64,000 nt of DNA from Oscillibacter valericigenes (GTDB lineage Bacteria > Bacillota > Clostridia > Oscillospirales > Oscillospiraceae): positions 1 through 64,000 of the forward strand of contig NZ_JAFBIV010000004.1 of assembly GCF_021531915.1 (NCBI RefSeq), read 5' to 3'. This document shows, piece after piece, positions 8,271 through 17,094 of this stretch. Every line of letters begins with the position of its first letter. Within the stretch, counting starts at the first letter, position 1. The notes beneath the pieces were generated by a model. It worked only from the letters and a program-made list of their open reading frames with translations, did not search any database and was not told the origin of the DNA. Made by a program: the position numbers and the translations under genes.

Positions 8271-8346
8271 TGGTCCGAGTGGAGCGATTCGAACGCTCGG
8301 CCCCGTGAACCCAAATCACGTGCGCTACCAACTGCGCTACACCCGG
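8271..8346 (-). tRNA. tRNA-Pro (anticodon TGG), CCA encoded
   Basis: Read on the minus strand, the gene begins CCGGGTG and ends CACTCGG-A-CCA, giving a seven-pair acceptor stem with one G-U. The anticodon arm is CGTGA-TTTGGGT-TCACG with anticodon TGG. The D arm (AGCGCAGTTGGTAGCGC) and T arm (GAGCG-TTCGAAT-CGCTC) are standard. The 3' end faces the accessory region to the left. Confidence 0.97.
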
Positions 8347-8532
8347 TTATTTGACTGTCATGATTATAGCACGAAAATCGTGCGATTCAAAGTCTTTTCC
8401 TGTCTGTGGTCATTTATGTGGTCAAAGCGGTTTTTGGCCCGGTTTTGCTGCCCGGAAAAATCCCGCAAATGCCCGTGTTGCAAGGGGTTCCGGGCTTTGG
8501 CTGTTTCCATCATGGATAGACGGAGGAACGCT

Positions 8533-8569
8533 CCCAAACCACCCACGCTACCAACTGTGCTAATCCCGG
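8533..8569 (-). pseudogene. Degenerate 5' half of a tRNA-Pro-like gene
   Basis: On the minus strand this reads CCGGGATTAGCACAGTTGG and continues TAGCGTGGGTGGTTTGGG. The intact tRNA-Pro reads CCGGGTGTAGCGCAGTTGG at the same positions. The D-arm is conserved, but the anticodon stem is broken and no T-arm follows. It is probably a remnant of a duplicated tRNA gene. Confidence 0.5.
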
Positions 8570-8615
8570 TTATAAGGCAGGGGAAGTTCCTCCCCTGCCC
8601 ATTTATTTTACAGAT

Positions 8616-10148
8616 TCATTCGGCAAAGTCAAGTTTTTTCTCCGTCAGGCACACCTTTGTACCGGCCAGAGCCATGGCAAACACAAACCAGAAAATGCAC
8701 ATGACCCGGGGATAGTTCCACAGGTAATCTGCAAGTCCGCAGACCATGGCGCCGCAAAGGGCAGACGCCGCGCCGCAGGTGATAGTCCGGGCCGCAGAAC
8801 TTCCACAGTGGCGGACCGCATGGGCAGACCGCTTGATGTTCCACAGCATAGAACTCACAAAGCCCACCACACCCAGCAGTCCCGCCTGGATCCAGACCTC
8901 CAGATAGAAGTTGTGAGAGTGGACAAAGGGTGCCTCTGCATGATAGAGGTTATAGTCCCGGATGTAGGTCTGCGTTGCCGCAGTGCCAAGGCCCGCACCG
9001 GAGATGGGTCGATGCAGGATGACCTCCAGCGCCGCCTGGTACAGAGGAACGCGGCTGGCTGTGGAAGAGTCTGCCGGGTTGCCAATGGTCAAAATCCGAT
9101 TCCAAATGGTAGTGGGCAGGAAAGGCACCGCCAGACAACACAGCAGCGCAAAAGCCGGGATCAGCTTTGGCTTCCACAAAAATACCATGGCCACCATGGC
9201 GCAGGCGATGCCTACCCAGCTGGCCCGGGAATAGGTCATGCCCAAAGCCGCCACCCCCACCACGAAGATACCTGCGGCGACAGCCTTACTCACCAAATGC
9301 TTGGAGCACAGAATCAGCGCCAGTACCAGAGGCAGCAGCAGGATCAGCACCTCGGCGAAGGTGTTGGGGTTGTCGAAGAAGGACTCCACCCGACCGGGCA
9401 TGCCGGCGTTCACCTTCAGATCCACGTAGGACTTGTTGACCTCCACGCCCTGAATACGCTGGACGATGCCGTAAAGGCCGGACACCGCCACGCAGACGGC
9501 GCCGCCGGCGGTCAGTCGTTTCAAGTCCTCCTCCGTCCGGACGGCGCTGACTGTCACCAGCACGCACAGCGCCGCGGAGATATGATAGAACAGGAACCGC
9601 AAAGACAGGTACGGCGCATAGGACAGCAGGACACCCAGAAACACGGCGCCGAAGAAAATCAGGGGATAGAATCCAATGCTGGCCAGGTCCAGCCGCATCT
9701 CCTTCCGGTGCATAGCCCCGGCGTGAAACAGCACCAGCAGGAGCACGAAGCCCATGAGACTGTATGCGTTGTTCCACCGGGAAAAGGGGATCACCCACAG
9801 CAGCATGATCAGCCACGACTGGGCAATGGCCGTCTCCTCGCCCATGGCAAAGGCCAAGCGGGCGAAAAAGCTGTCCTCAAAGGTCCGCCGCAGAGCGGTA
9901 TACAGCCGGTGCAGCAGTTCTCCCGGCAGATTGATGATCCAGGTCAACAGGCGGCACAGGCAGCTGTCCGGCCAGGCCCGGGCCACTGCGCCCTCCCGGC
10001 ACAGCACCCGCAGCACCCGGCTCTCGTCGATCTGCCGGTTACACCAGCCGCCCACAGCGGCCAGGATGCGGTGAACCACGCTGCCGTCGTAGACCGACAA
10101 CAGCACCGTCCAGAGATGATAGAGATAGCTTTCGCGCAAAAGCGTCAT
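8616..10148 (-). CDS. O-antigen ligase/polymerase family membrane protein
   Basis: 510 residues with about ten hydrophobic segments after an unusually long soluble N-terminus (about 120 residues). The Wzy/WaaL-type core is visible: FDNPNTFAEVLILLLPL, TYSRASWVGI and the periplasmic loop with RVPLYQAALEVILHRPISGAG and HSHNFYLEVWIQAG. Such proteins join or polymerise undecaprenyl-linked glycans outside the membrane. It starts 16 bp after a GT2 glycosyltransferase gene on the same strand, so they form a two-gene surface polysaccharide operon. A GC-rich hairpin (8576-8600) follows without a clear T-tract. Confidence 0.88.
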   Translation of the reverse strand: MTLLRESYLYHLWTVLLSVYDGSVVHRILAAVGGWCNRQIDESRVLRVLCREGAVARAWPDSCLCRLLTWIINLPGELLHRLYTALRRTFEDSFFARLAFAMGEETAIAQSWLIMLLWVIPFSRWNNAYSLMGFVLLLVLFHAGAMHRKEMRLDLASIGFYPLIFFGAVFLGVLLSYAPYLSLRFLFYHISAALCVLVTVSAVRTEEDLKRLTAGGAVCVAVSGLYGIVQRIQGVEVNKSYVDLKVNAGMPGRVESFFDNPNTFAEVLILLLPLVLALILCSKHLVSKAVAAGIFVVGVAALGMTYSRASWVGIACAMVAMVFLWKPKLIPAFALLCCLAVPFLPTTIWNRILTIGNPADSSTASRVPLYQAALEVILHRPISGAGLGTAATQTYIRDYNLYHAEAPFVHSHNFYLEVWIQAGLLGVVGFVSSMLWNIKRSAHAVRHCGSSAARTITCGAASALCGAMVCGLADYLWNYPRVMCIFWFVFAMALAGTKVCLTEKKLDFAE

Positions 10149-10164
10149 AGATCGGGTCCTCGCT

Positions 10165-11181
10165 TCAAATCCGGTTTTTCAGGCGGTACATCTGGGTCAG
10201 GATGAAGAAGTGTCCGCCCTTCACCAGGTTGGCCACCATCTGCTTGTTGGGCGTCAGCCCCACGGGGGTGATCTCCGCAATGGCCTTGGCCATGTCCGGG
10301 CGCTGGCACAGAGCCTGCACGTTCTTCTGGCGCTTACGGGCAGAGATGTCGTTGCCCACAGCGTACTCATTGCCGATGGCGATCAGCAGCCCCGCCCAGT
10401 TGGTATTCTCCCGCCACTGGGGCCGGAGCTCCTCCAGCTTGTACTTCTTCACCAGGGCCTCCTTCCGCTCCATAAAACGGTCAAAGACCTTCTGATAATC
10501 CTTCATGTACCGGTGGGTGGCGGAGGAGGGATTCAGGAAATAGCGGTACAGGGGCTGTTCCGTCACCGCCAGCTTTTGGGCATTGCAGAAATACTCCATC
10601 AGGAACAGCTCGTCCTCCAGATAGGCTCCCTCAAAGGTCAGGCGGGCGGAGCGGATGATGTCGGCGGAAAAGAGATAGCGCCAGATGAAGCCGTTGAACA
10701 CCGGGGCCGTCAGGCGGTCACCCAGCAGGGGCGCCACGATCTTCTCCCGGATGCCCTCAGCATCGTAGACCCCGGCGGGCAGCAGGGGCTCCACGTACTT
10801 TTTGCCGTCGGCATACAGGTTCAGATGGGCACAGCCCACGGTATCGGCGCCGGTCTGCTCCCGCAGGCACCACAGGGTCTCCAGCGCCCGGAACTCAAAG
10901 CGGTCATCCACATCCAGGAAGGCAATGTAATCTCCCTTGGCCTCGTTCAATCCCAGGTTCCGGGCGGCGCTGACGCCGCCGTTCTTCCGCTTATGGAACA
11001 CCCGGATGCGGTCATCCTCCGCCGCGCAGGCATCACAGATGGCGGGAGAATCGTCGGTGCAGCCGTCATCCACCAGCAGCAGTTCCCAATCAGAGAAGGT
11101 CTGCTTCACCACGCTCTCCACGCACTTTTTCAAATAGGTCTCCGCCTGATACACGGGGACGATCACAGAAATACTGGGCAT
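10165..11181 (-). CDS. Family 2 glycosyltransferase
   Basis: 338 residues. The N-terminal GT-A domain is clear: ISVIVPVYQAETYLKKCVES, LLLVDDGCTDDS, GVSAARNLGLNEAKGDY and the FLDVDDRFE metal-binding DXD. The C-terminal third probably dictates the acceptor. It should transfer a sugar from a nucleotide donor to a growing glycan on the cytoplasmic face. A GGAGGAG ribosome site precedes the ATG. It is followed by the O-antigen ligase-like gene, consistent with one cell-surface polysaccharide pathway. Confidence 0.92.
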   Translation of the reverse strand: MPSISVIVPVYQAETYLKKCVESVVKQTFSDWELLLVDDGCTDDSPAICDACAAEDDRIRVFHKRKNGGVSAARNLGLNEAKGDYIAFLDVDDRFEFRALETLWCLREQTGADTVGCAHLNLYADGKKYVEPLLPAGVYDAEGIREKIVAPLLGDRLTAPVFNGFIWRYLFSADIIRSARLTFEGAYLEDELFLMEYFCNAQKLAVTEQPLYRYFLNPSSATHRYMKDYQKVFDRFMERKEALVKKYKLEELRPQWRENTNWAGLLIAIGNEYAVGNDISARKRQKNVQALCQRPDMAKAIAEITPVGLTPNKQMVANLVKGGHFFILTQMYRLKNRI

Positions 11182-11218
11182 AGCACCACTCCTCCAGGAT
11201 GTCGTAAAATAATATTAC

Positions 11219-11247
11219 ATTGTACTCCATTCCGGAAGGAAGGTCAA
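11219..11247 (-). promoter_or_regulatory. Promoter of the GT2/O-antigen ligase operon
   Basis: On the minus strand TTGACC (11242-11247) and TACAAT (11219-11224) have a 17-bp spacer and lie about 40 bp upstream of the GT2 start. A GGAGGGAAAG/CTTTCCCTCC hairpin at 11248-11283 upstream probably terminates the preceding small gene. Confidence 0.7.
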
Positions 11248-11295
11248 GGAGGGAAAGGCGCCTTCCCGGCGTCTTTCCCTCCCGGATACGTTCTC

Positions 11296-11499
11296 CTAAA
11301 ACACGGACAGGTCTCCCGACAAACCATCCTGGGCCAGATGTCTTGCGTGGGCCTGCAGCTCATCGAAATTTGTGACACCGTCCTCCCGTTTCAGCGCTTC
11401 CCGCACATCCGGCGGCAAAGTCTGAAAATACTCATAGGCGGACAGATCCTGGTCCAGCAGGTCCGACAGGCAGAGATAGCCCGGCGTCTGATGCTTCAT
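11296..11499 (-). CDS. Small acidic hypothetical protein
   Basis: About 67 residues, acidic, with SAYEYFQTLPPDVREALKRE and a helical C-terminus. No membrane segment. Two in-frame ATGs exist (11505 and 11499). GGAGG lies 3 nt before the first and 9 nt before the second, so I prefer 11499. The gene ends at a strong hairpin. The family is not recognised; small proteins of this sort are common in Oscillospirales. Confidence 0.6.
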   Translation of the reverse strand: MKHQTPGYLCLSDLLDQDLSAYEYFQTLPPDVREALKREDGVTNFDELQAHARHLAQDGLSGDLSVF

Positions 11500-11589
11500 C
11501 TCCATTCACCTCCGGATTTAGCATGTCCGGAAATCATGGAGAAGAGCGGGGAATTTTATGGAAAGCTGTCGAAATATGCTGTCTCTATA

Positions 11590-12252
11590 TCACGGTTCTT
11601 CCCAAATCTGATTCTCCATCCACCGCTTGACCAGGACCTTTCCCTGGCTGTCATAAGCGGTGACGGAGCTGCACCAGCTCACGATCTCCGGCGGCAATTG
11701 CCCCTGTGGAACAAAAAACCACCGCTCTCCCCTGCTGTCGGTCTCCAGGTTCGCCACGTTCAGGCAAATCGTCTGCCCGTACCATTGCTCTTCCCTATCC
11801 ATCATCTGCAGGTCGATCTCAAGTTTCTCCACTGCCGGGTCCCAGACGCAACCATAAAAGTAGTCATATCGGCTTGTGGGTTCGCCGTTTTCTCTTCCAA
11901 AACCGGAAACATATTCCCGCTCGTAATAATGCCCGGCAGCGAAGGGCCGGCCCTCCTCCCGGTCCACGGCCAGCACACGCTTGCACCGCCAATTCATCCA
12001 ACCTGCTTTTTGATAGACGCCCAGGCAGACGGCGTCCCGGCTTTGGGCCAGCACCAACCAGTCTCCAAAGGGCGTTACATTCTGATATAACGTCTCAGTG
12101 GGCGCCGCCAGCAGGTCCTCCATGGCTCTTTCGTGGACCATCTCCAATGTCAGGTTTCGGGGCAGCAGTACCAAGACCGCCGCCAGCAGCACCATTGCGG
12201 TGGCGCACCAGCGGATGGCTTTCTGCCGCCGGGTTGTCACTGGTTTTTTCAT
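11590..12252 (-). CDS. Membrane-anchored protein of unknown function
   Basis: 220 residues from MKKPVTTRRQKAIRW, with one N-terminal helix (about 15-35) and a soluble, probably extracellular domain rich in Trp and Tyr. The ATG at 12250-12252 overlaps the TGA of the preceding gene (ATGA), which implies translational coupling to the HAAS-domain protein. No catalytic motif was recognised. The pair follows a PadR gene, as is usual for envelope-stress or self-regulated membrane modules. Confidence 0.7.
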   Translation of the reverse strand: MKKPVTTRRQKAIRWCATAMVLLAAVLVLLPRNLTLEMVHERAMEDLLAAPTETLYQNVTPFGDWLVLAQSRDAVCLGVYQKAGWMNWRCKRVLAVDREEGRPFAAGHYYEREYVSGFGRENGEPTSRYDYFYGCVWDPAVEKLEIDLQMMDREEQWYGQTICLNVANLETDSRGERWFFVPQGQLPPEIVSWCSSVTAYDSQGKVLVKRWMENQIWEEP

Positions 12253-12985
12253 GGCAAGGTCCCCCAATCCAGCGGTATGGAAAACGACACATTATAACCA
12301 TGCTCCTGATAGGACGCCGTCACCGAAGTCTCCTCCGGCCTCACGGGCAGCAAATAATACCAGGTTTGATTCCCCGTAGCGGTCCAGTTGTCCTGTTGGC
12401 CAGAAACGGCAAGATACCGCCCCCGGGTGCCCTGCCCAATTCCAGCAGGGACGTTCTGTATGGCCGTACGACCACCACCGCCAGATATCGGTCCCCTGGA
12501 AACAGTTCCGCCCAGTTGGTCCCCGGCTGGATCTCCGTCACCCGGGCCGCGCAGACCCGCACTGTGGTCGCGCCGATCTCCACCCGGATGTCGGTATCGT
12601 CGCCATTCAGGAATTCGTAGGTCTCCTCGTATGTATACCACTGAGAGGGCCAGAAACGGGTCATCAAATTCTCCTTCACCACGCCCCACTCCACCCGGGT
12701 CAGCAGCATCAGCACCAGCGCCGCCGTCAACGCCATGGCGGCCCACTTCAAAATCAGCCATCGCATCGGATACTGCTTATTCAGTTCCCGGCTTACCTCT
12801 TCCGGGTCGCCCATGCGCTGCATGGTGCGCTCCTCGGCCAGTTCCTCGTCGTACCCCAGGTCCAGCAGATCGCAGATGTGATCCTCCATGTGGGCGTCCA
12901 GCTCCGCCCGGACCGCCTCCCGCTCCGGCCCCGTCAGCCGCCGCAGGCCGGAGAGGACTTGGTCCGTGTATTCCCGCCTGGTCAT
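12249..12985 (-). pseudogene. HAAS/DUF1700-type membrane protein, frameshifted
   Basis: The N-terminus (MTRREYTDQVLSGLRRLTG, EREAVRAELDAHMEDH) is the HAAS/DUF1700 helical domain that typically pairs with PadR regulators. One membrane helix follows. The frame from 12985 runs out at 12341 in unrelated sequence. The next frame instead gives a sensible end (QQDNWTATGNQTWYYLLPV to DWGTLP) whose TGA overlaps the next gene's ATG. Adding one G to the GGGGG run near 12420 (minus strand) would restore a protein of about 245 residues. This is either a real frameshift, phase variation or a sequencing error. Confidence 0.7.
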
Positions 12986-12986
12986 A

Positions 12987-13328
12987 TCACGCCATGGTCA
13001 GGCCTGTGCTGGAACGCAGCACGGCGTTGACAGCCCCGGCATAGCTCTCCCATGCCTCCGTTTCCGTTTTCAGCATGGCACCGCCCTTCCGGGTCAAATG
13101 ATAGTATTTCCGCATCCGGCCCGTGGGAGCCTCCTGCTGGTAAGCCTCCACGTAGCCATCCTTTTCCAGGCCGTGGAGCACCGGATACAGGGTCCCCTCC
13201 TTCATCTCAAAGGTGTGGTCCGATCGGCGGGCCAGTTCCACGATCATCTGGTAGCCGTACATGTCCTCGTTGGACAGCAGGGACAGCACCAGCAGCTGGG
13301 TGTGCTCGATGTTCTGCTTCTTTTTCAT
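12987..13328 (-). CDS. PadR family transcriptional regulator
   Basis: About 114 residues from MKKKQNIEHTQLLVLSLLSN. It has the PadR winged helix: DMYGYQMIVELARRS, FEMKEGTLYPVLHGLEKDGYV, GRMRKYYHLTRKG. An upstream ATG at 13448 is in frame, but the promoter and operator lie inside that extension, and GGAGGG stands just before 13328. PadR proteins usually repress their own operon and the adjacent membrane genes until an effector binds. The HAAS-domain gene starts right after its stop. A long dyad overlaps its promoter. Confidence 0.92.
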   Translation of the reverse strand: MKKKQNIEHTQLLVLSLLSNEDMYGYQMIVELARRSDHTFEMKEGTLYPVLHGLEKDGYVEAYQQEAPTGRMRKYYHLTRKGGAMLKTETEAWESYAGAVNAVLRSSTGLTMA

Positions 13329-13350
13329 CAACATCCCTCCACGGAATCTA

Positions 13351-13400
13351 ATACCTAGAAACTCTATGCCTATTATACATAGTAATTCTAGGTATGTCAA
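13351..13400 (-). promoter_or_regulatory. Consensus promoter overlapped by PadR-type operator
   Basis: The minus strand carries TTGACA (13395-13400), 17 bp, then TATAAT (13372-13377), a perfect consensus. Arms ATACCTAGAA (13351-13360) and TTCTAGGTAT (13386-13395) form a perfect inverted repeat with an inner CTATG/CATAG dyad, covering the spacer and the -10. This is the likely PadR autorepression site. Confidence 0.8.
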
Positions 13401-13403
13401 ATA

Positions 13404-13437
13404 TAAAAACCGGACTGACAGCCCGTCAGTCCGGTTA
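13404..13437 (-). terminator. Intrinsic terminator of the DUF3298 lipoprotein gene
   Basis: AACCGGACTGAC (13409-13420) pairs with GTCAGTCCGGTT (13425-13436). On the minus strand a TTTTT follows, separating the lipoprotein gene from the padR promoter. Confidence 0.8.
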
Positions 13438-13444
13438 TGTAAAT

Positions 13445-14308
13445 TCATTCACTTTCCAGTCCCAGCAAGGCCCGTCCACGGGCACTGAGATGCGGCTCCA
13501 GCCAGTCATAGGAGAGCCGGAAGATCTGCGGTCCCGCCGCGTAAGGCGCCAGCTCGTAAGGGGAAAAGATGACGACCATGCCCTCTTCGTCAAAGCTCAC
13601 CGTATAGCTGACCCAGTTGGCGATGATGGCCTCATAGTCCTCCCAATACCCCTCCGCCGGGACAGTACCGTCCTCCAGCGGGAGCTGTGCCTGGCGGATG
13701 ATCTCCCCGCTGACTGCTTCCTGCAGTTCTGTGCCGTCAGTCAGCATCTCCGGTCCGAAGAAGGTCCCTCCCTCCAGGTCGAAGTTCCAGCCCAGCTGCC
13801 AGATATTGGGGTGGGCACCGCCGGTATAGCTGTAATAGAGTCCTGCCACGCTGATGATCCGCTCCGTCTGATAAACGGTACAATCCAGAGTCAGCTCATA
13901 AGGCATCCACTGGGTATCCCACTCCCGTCTCAGGGCAAGGTCTTCCTCCGCACTGGTCACAAACTCCGGGAACTCCTCCGCCGCGGCCCATTTGCCGAAT
14001 TTCTCATTGAAGGCCGCCGCAGCAGCCAGAGCCTGCTCCTCTGTTTTGCTCTGGGCATCTGTGATGGGCGTTCCATCCTCTCCGACAACCGTGAGAACCG
14101 GAAGCTGAAAGGTATAGGAAGCCAACAGGGTGCCATCCTCCGCCCGGGCTTCCTCGCTCCACGCAGCAAGTTCCACCGTGTATCGGACCATCTCCGACGG
14201 CTCCGGGTCGGATGCGGCAGGCGGCTGACTGCCGGTGACCATGGTCATGGCGGAAGCGCCGCAGCCGGTCAGCAGCAGCGTCATCAGCAGCGCGATCAGT
14301 GTCCTCAT
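13445..14308 (-). CDS. DUF3298-type lipoprotein
   Basis: 287 residues with a lipoprotein signal (LLMTLLLTGCGAS). The exported domain contains YYSYTGGAHPN and a two-part RsiV/DUF4163-DUF3298 fold. Related domains occur in anti-sigma factors and free lipoproteins. Here there is no sigma factor or transmembrane segment nearby, so a regulatory role is not indicated. AAAGGAG precedes the start. It begins 18 bp after the tmcAL stop on the same strand and may be co-transcribed with it. Confidence 0.85.
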   Translation of the reverse strand: MRTLIALLMTLLLTGCGASAMTMVTGSQPPAASDPEPSEMVRYTVELAAWSEEARAEDGTLLASYTFQLPVLTVVGEDGTPITDAQSKTEEQALAAAAAFNEKFGKWAAAEEFPEFVTSAEEDLALRREWDTQWMPYELTLDCTVYQTERIISVAGLYYSYTGGAHPNIWQLGWNFDLEGGTFFGPEMLTDGTELQEAVSGEIIRQAQLPLEDGTVPAEGYWEDYEAIIANWVSYTVSFDEEGMVVIFSPYELAPYAAGPQIFRLSYDWLEPHLSARGRALLGLESE

Positions 14309-14326
14309 GGGCAGCTCCTTTCAGGT

Positions 14327-15535
14327 CTATCGGATCACGGGCCCCTCTCTCCACAGGCTGCCGCCCACAGCGGCAGACAATTCGGGAAACGCCAGGGCGT
14401 ACAGGTCAGCGGCACGGGCTTCCAGTTCAAACAGTTCCTGAGCCTCAGGCCCCAACCGACGGACATCCGCCGGTTTGGTCAGCACAGGCACCAAGGCCGT
14501 CTCCCGCATCCGGGCCAGCAGGGTCCGTCCGGTCTCATTGCAGGCCAGCACCCGCAGATAGGGCACCGTCTCCGGGAAGTCGGCGGGAGTTAATCCCAGA
14601 TACGCCCATAGCACCATCCGCTGCAGCCGGGTATAGGCATACCGCTTCGTCTTGGCGGTCTCCAGAACATTCTCCACAGACACCGCTTTCCGGCTGGCGT
14701 CATACAGGCGGTTCCAAAGGCCCTCGCCGCCCTCGTCCAGGGCAGCAAAGTCCGATTCGCTCATGCTCCGCAGCCGGGCCAGAATGGCCCGCTGGCAGGT
14801 CTCCCGGAACACCGGGGCCCGTCCCGCCGCTTCTTCCTCCAAATAGGCAGCCTTCATGTCGGGGAGCATCAGGTCCAGGGCCTGCTCCCGCTCTCCGTCC
14901 CGCAGCAGGCTTCGGATCAGCGTGGCGGAGGCCAGTCCGCCCTCCAACTCCGTGCCGTGATAGCCTGTCCCCCGCCGGCGGACGGTCAGGGGGCGGATGG
15001 TACTCTTCCGGCGCAGCAGGGCCTTGCAATACTCCACCCCCAGAATGTTGTTGGGAGATTCCAGCAAAGCCGCGTCCTCCGACGGCAGCAGGGCCGCCAG
15101 AGCCCTCTGCCGGGCAGCGGCATAGCTGTCACCCTTCGCCAGCTCCCGGCGGACCATCTGGTCCAGTTCCGGGCTGAGAAGGGCCTTCGCCATCCGCTGG
15201 ATGGCATCCACGTCACCGCACTCACTGCCGAAGGCAATATGGCCCACAAGGCCCGTTCCCAGCAGCACCTGGACGCCGCCGTCGGCAAACCGCTCCGCCG
15301 AGCCGACAGCCCAGGACAGGGGCAGCTCCAGCACCAGGTCCACGCCGCTTTCCACGGCGGCTTTGGCCCGTGCCTGCCGCCGCAGGATGGCGAAGTCGCC
15401 CCGCTGGACGAAATCTCCGCTCATGACGCCGATAAGGGCAGTGTCCGGCCCCAGCAGGCGGCGGGTCTCCTCCAGCAGCCAGAGGTGCCCGTGGTGCAGG
15501 GGATTGTATTCTATAATGATACCCGCAGCTTGCAC
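14327..15535 (-). CDS. tmcAL: tRNA(Met) cytidine acetate ligase
   Basis: About 402 residues. The nucleotidyltransferase N-terminus is plain (GIIIEYNPLHHGH, GVMSGDFVQRGDFAI, LELPLSWAVGSAERFA). TmcAL activates acetate with ATP and acetylates C34 of elongator tRNA-Met. I place the start at the GTG at 15535, because AGGGGTGA stands 8 nt upstream and the conserved domain begins right after; an ATG at 15571 has no ribosome site. It is divergent from acetate kinase, so two acetate-using enzymes share an intergenic region. Confidence 0.92.
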   Translation of the reverse strand: MQAAGIIIEYNPLHHGHLWLLEETRRLLGPDTALIGVMSGDFVQRGDFAILRRQARAKAAVESGVDLVLELPLSWAVGSAERFADGGVQVLLGTGLVGHIAFGSECGDVDAIQRMAKALLSPELDQMVRRELAKGDSYAAARQRALAALLPSEDAALLESPNNILGVEYCKALLRRKSTIRPLTVRRRGTGYHGTELEGGLASATLIRSLLRDGEREQALDLMLPDMKAAYLEEEAAGRAPVFRETCQRAILARLRSMSESDFAALDEGGEGLWNRLYDASRKAVSVENVLETAKTKRYAYTRLQRMVLWAYLGLTPADFPETVPYLRVLACNETGRTLLARMRETALVPVLTKPADVRRLGPEAQELFELEARAADLYALAFPELSAAVGGSLWREGPVIR

Positions 15536-15588
15536 AGATTTCACCCCTAAGTGATGACAAAATAGTGACATTTCGGTAAAAATGGCGG

Positions 15589-15616
15589 TTGTAACCTGGA
15601 AAATCTCTGGTATAAT
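15589..15616 (+). promoter_or_regulatory. Promoter of ackA
   Basis: TTGTAA (15589-15594), 16 bp, TATAAT (15611-15616), giving a leader of about 95 nt. The leader contains small GC hairpins and a GAGGAGA ribosome site 7-8 nt before the ATG. Confidence 0.7.
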
Positions 15617-15718
15617 TAAGGTGAGATTTTCCGCCCGAAGGCGGGACCCAGTTTCATTCTATATCATTTACGGAAAAGCCGCAAGGCTTTCCCAACAAAA
15701 GAAGAGGAGACGGTAAAC

Positions 15719-16924
15719 ATGAACATTCTGGTCATCAACGCTGGCAGCTCTTCCCTGAAGTATCAGCTGCTGAATCCCGAGACCGGCGCCCTGCTGGCCA
15801 AGGGCCTGTGCGAGCGCATCGGCATCGACGGCAAGTTCACCTACAAGCCCCAGGTGGAGGGCAAGAAGGTGCTGGACGCCATCGACGTGGCCATGCCCAC
15901 CCATTCCGAGGCCATCCAGGCCGTGCTGGACGCTCTGGTGGACGCCGAGAACGGCGTCATCGGCTCCATGAAGGAGATCGACGCTGTGGGTCACCGCGTG
16001 GTGCACGGCGGCGAGGCCTTCAACAAGTCCGTCCTGATCACCGACGAGGTCATGAAGGCTCTGGAGGACTGCATCCCCCTGGCCCCCCTGCACAACCCCG
16101 CCAACATCACCGGCATCAACGCCTGCACCGCCGTCATGGGCAAGGACGTGCCCCAGGTCGCCGTGTTCGATACCGCCTTCCATCAGACCATGCCCGCCAA
16201 GGCCTATATGTATGCTCTGCCCTATGAGTACTACGAGAACGACAAGGTCCGCCGCTACGGCTTCCACGGCACCTCTCACAAGTATGTCGCCGGCCGCGCC
16301 GCCGCCATGCTGGGCAAGAAGCCTGAGGAGCTGAAGCTGATCTCCTGCCACCTGGGCAACGGCTCCTCCGTCACCGCCGTCGATGGTGGCAAGTCCGTGG
16401 ATACCTCCATGGGCTTCACCCCCCTGGCCGGTCTGCCCATGGGCACCCGCGCCGGTGACCTGGACGCCGGTATCCTGCAGTATGTGATGAACAAGTACGG
16501 CATGAACATCGACGAGATGTTGAACGTGCTGAACAAGAAGTCCGGCGTGCAGGGCGTGTCCGGTGTTTCCTCTGACTTCCGCGACTTGGAGAATGCCCAC
16601 AAGGAGGGCAACGAGCGCGCCGGTCTGGCCGTGGATATGTTTAACTACGGCGTGAAGAAGCTCATCGGCGCTTATGCCGCCGCCATGGGCGGCGTGGACG
16701 CCATCATCTTCACCGCCGGCGTGGGCGAGAACTCCGCTTCTCAGCGTCTGGCCATCGCCAGCGGCCTGGAGTTCATGGGCGTCAAGATGGATGCCGAGGC
16801 CAACAACGTCCGCGGCAAGGAGACCGTCATCTCCGCCGCCGACTCCAAGGTGAAGGTCCTGCTGATCCCCACCAACGAGGAACTCATGATCGCCATGGAT
16901 ACCGCCGCCATCGTCAAGGGCTGA
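15719..16924 (+). CDS. ackA: Acetate kinase
   Basis: 401 residues, the normal length for AckA. The ASKHA motifs are present: [59 protein letters not shown] and FTAGVGENS. It converts acetyl-phosphate and ADP to acetate and ATP, the main energy-yielding step in acetate-forming fermenters. Codon use is strongly biased toward a small set, as expected for a highly expressed gene. Phosphotransacetylase is not in the window. A second copy of its last 13 codons lies 170 bp downstream. Confidence 0.98.
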   Translation: MNILVINAGSSSLKYQLLNPETGALLAKGLCERIGIDGKFTYKPQVEGKKVLDAIDVAMPTHSEAIQAVLDALVDAENGVIGSMKEIDAVGHRVVHGGEAFNKSVLITDEVMKALEDCIPLAPLHNPANITGINACTAVMGKDVPQVAVFDTAFHQTMPAKAYMYALPYEYYENDKVRRYGFHGTSHKYVAGRAAAMLGKKPEELKLISCHLGNGSSVTAVDGGKSVDTSMGFTPLAGLPMGTRAGDLDAGILQYVMNKYGMNIDEMLNVLNKKSGVQGVSGVSSDFRDLENAHKEGNERAGLAVDMFNYGVKKLIGAYAAAMGGVDAIIFTAGVGENSASQRLAIASGLEFMGVKMDAEANNVRGKETVISAADSKVKVLLIPTNEELMIAMDTAAIVKG

Positions 16925-17094
16925 GCAGTTTCCTGATTCGAACGCAGCCTTGCTCCTCCGGGGCCCCACAGTGTGGGACAGCGCTTGCGCTGTACAAGCG
17001 TTTTGCACTTGTGCAAAACCTTGGCGGAGGGCGAATTCAGTTCGCCCGAGCAGTGAAATCCTATGGGGTCCCCGCGGGGCCTGCCCCGTGGGGA

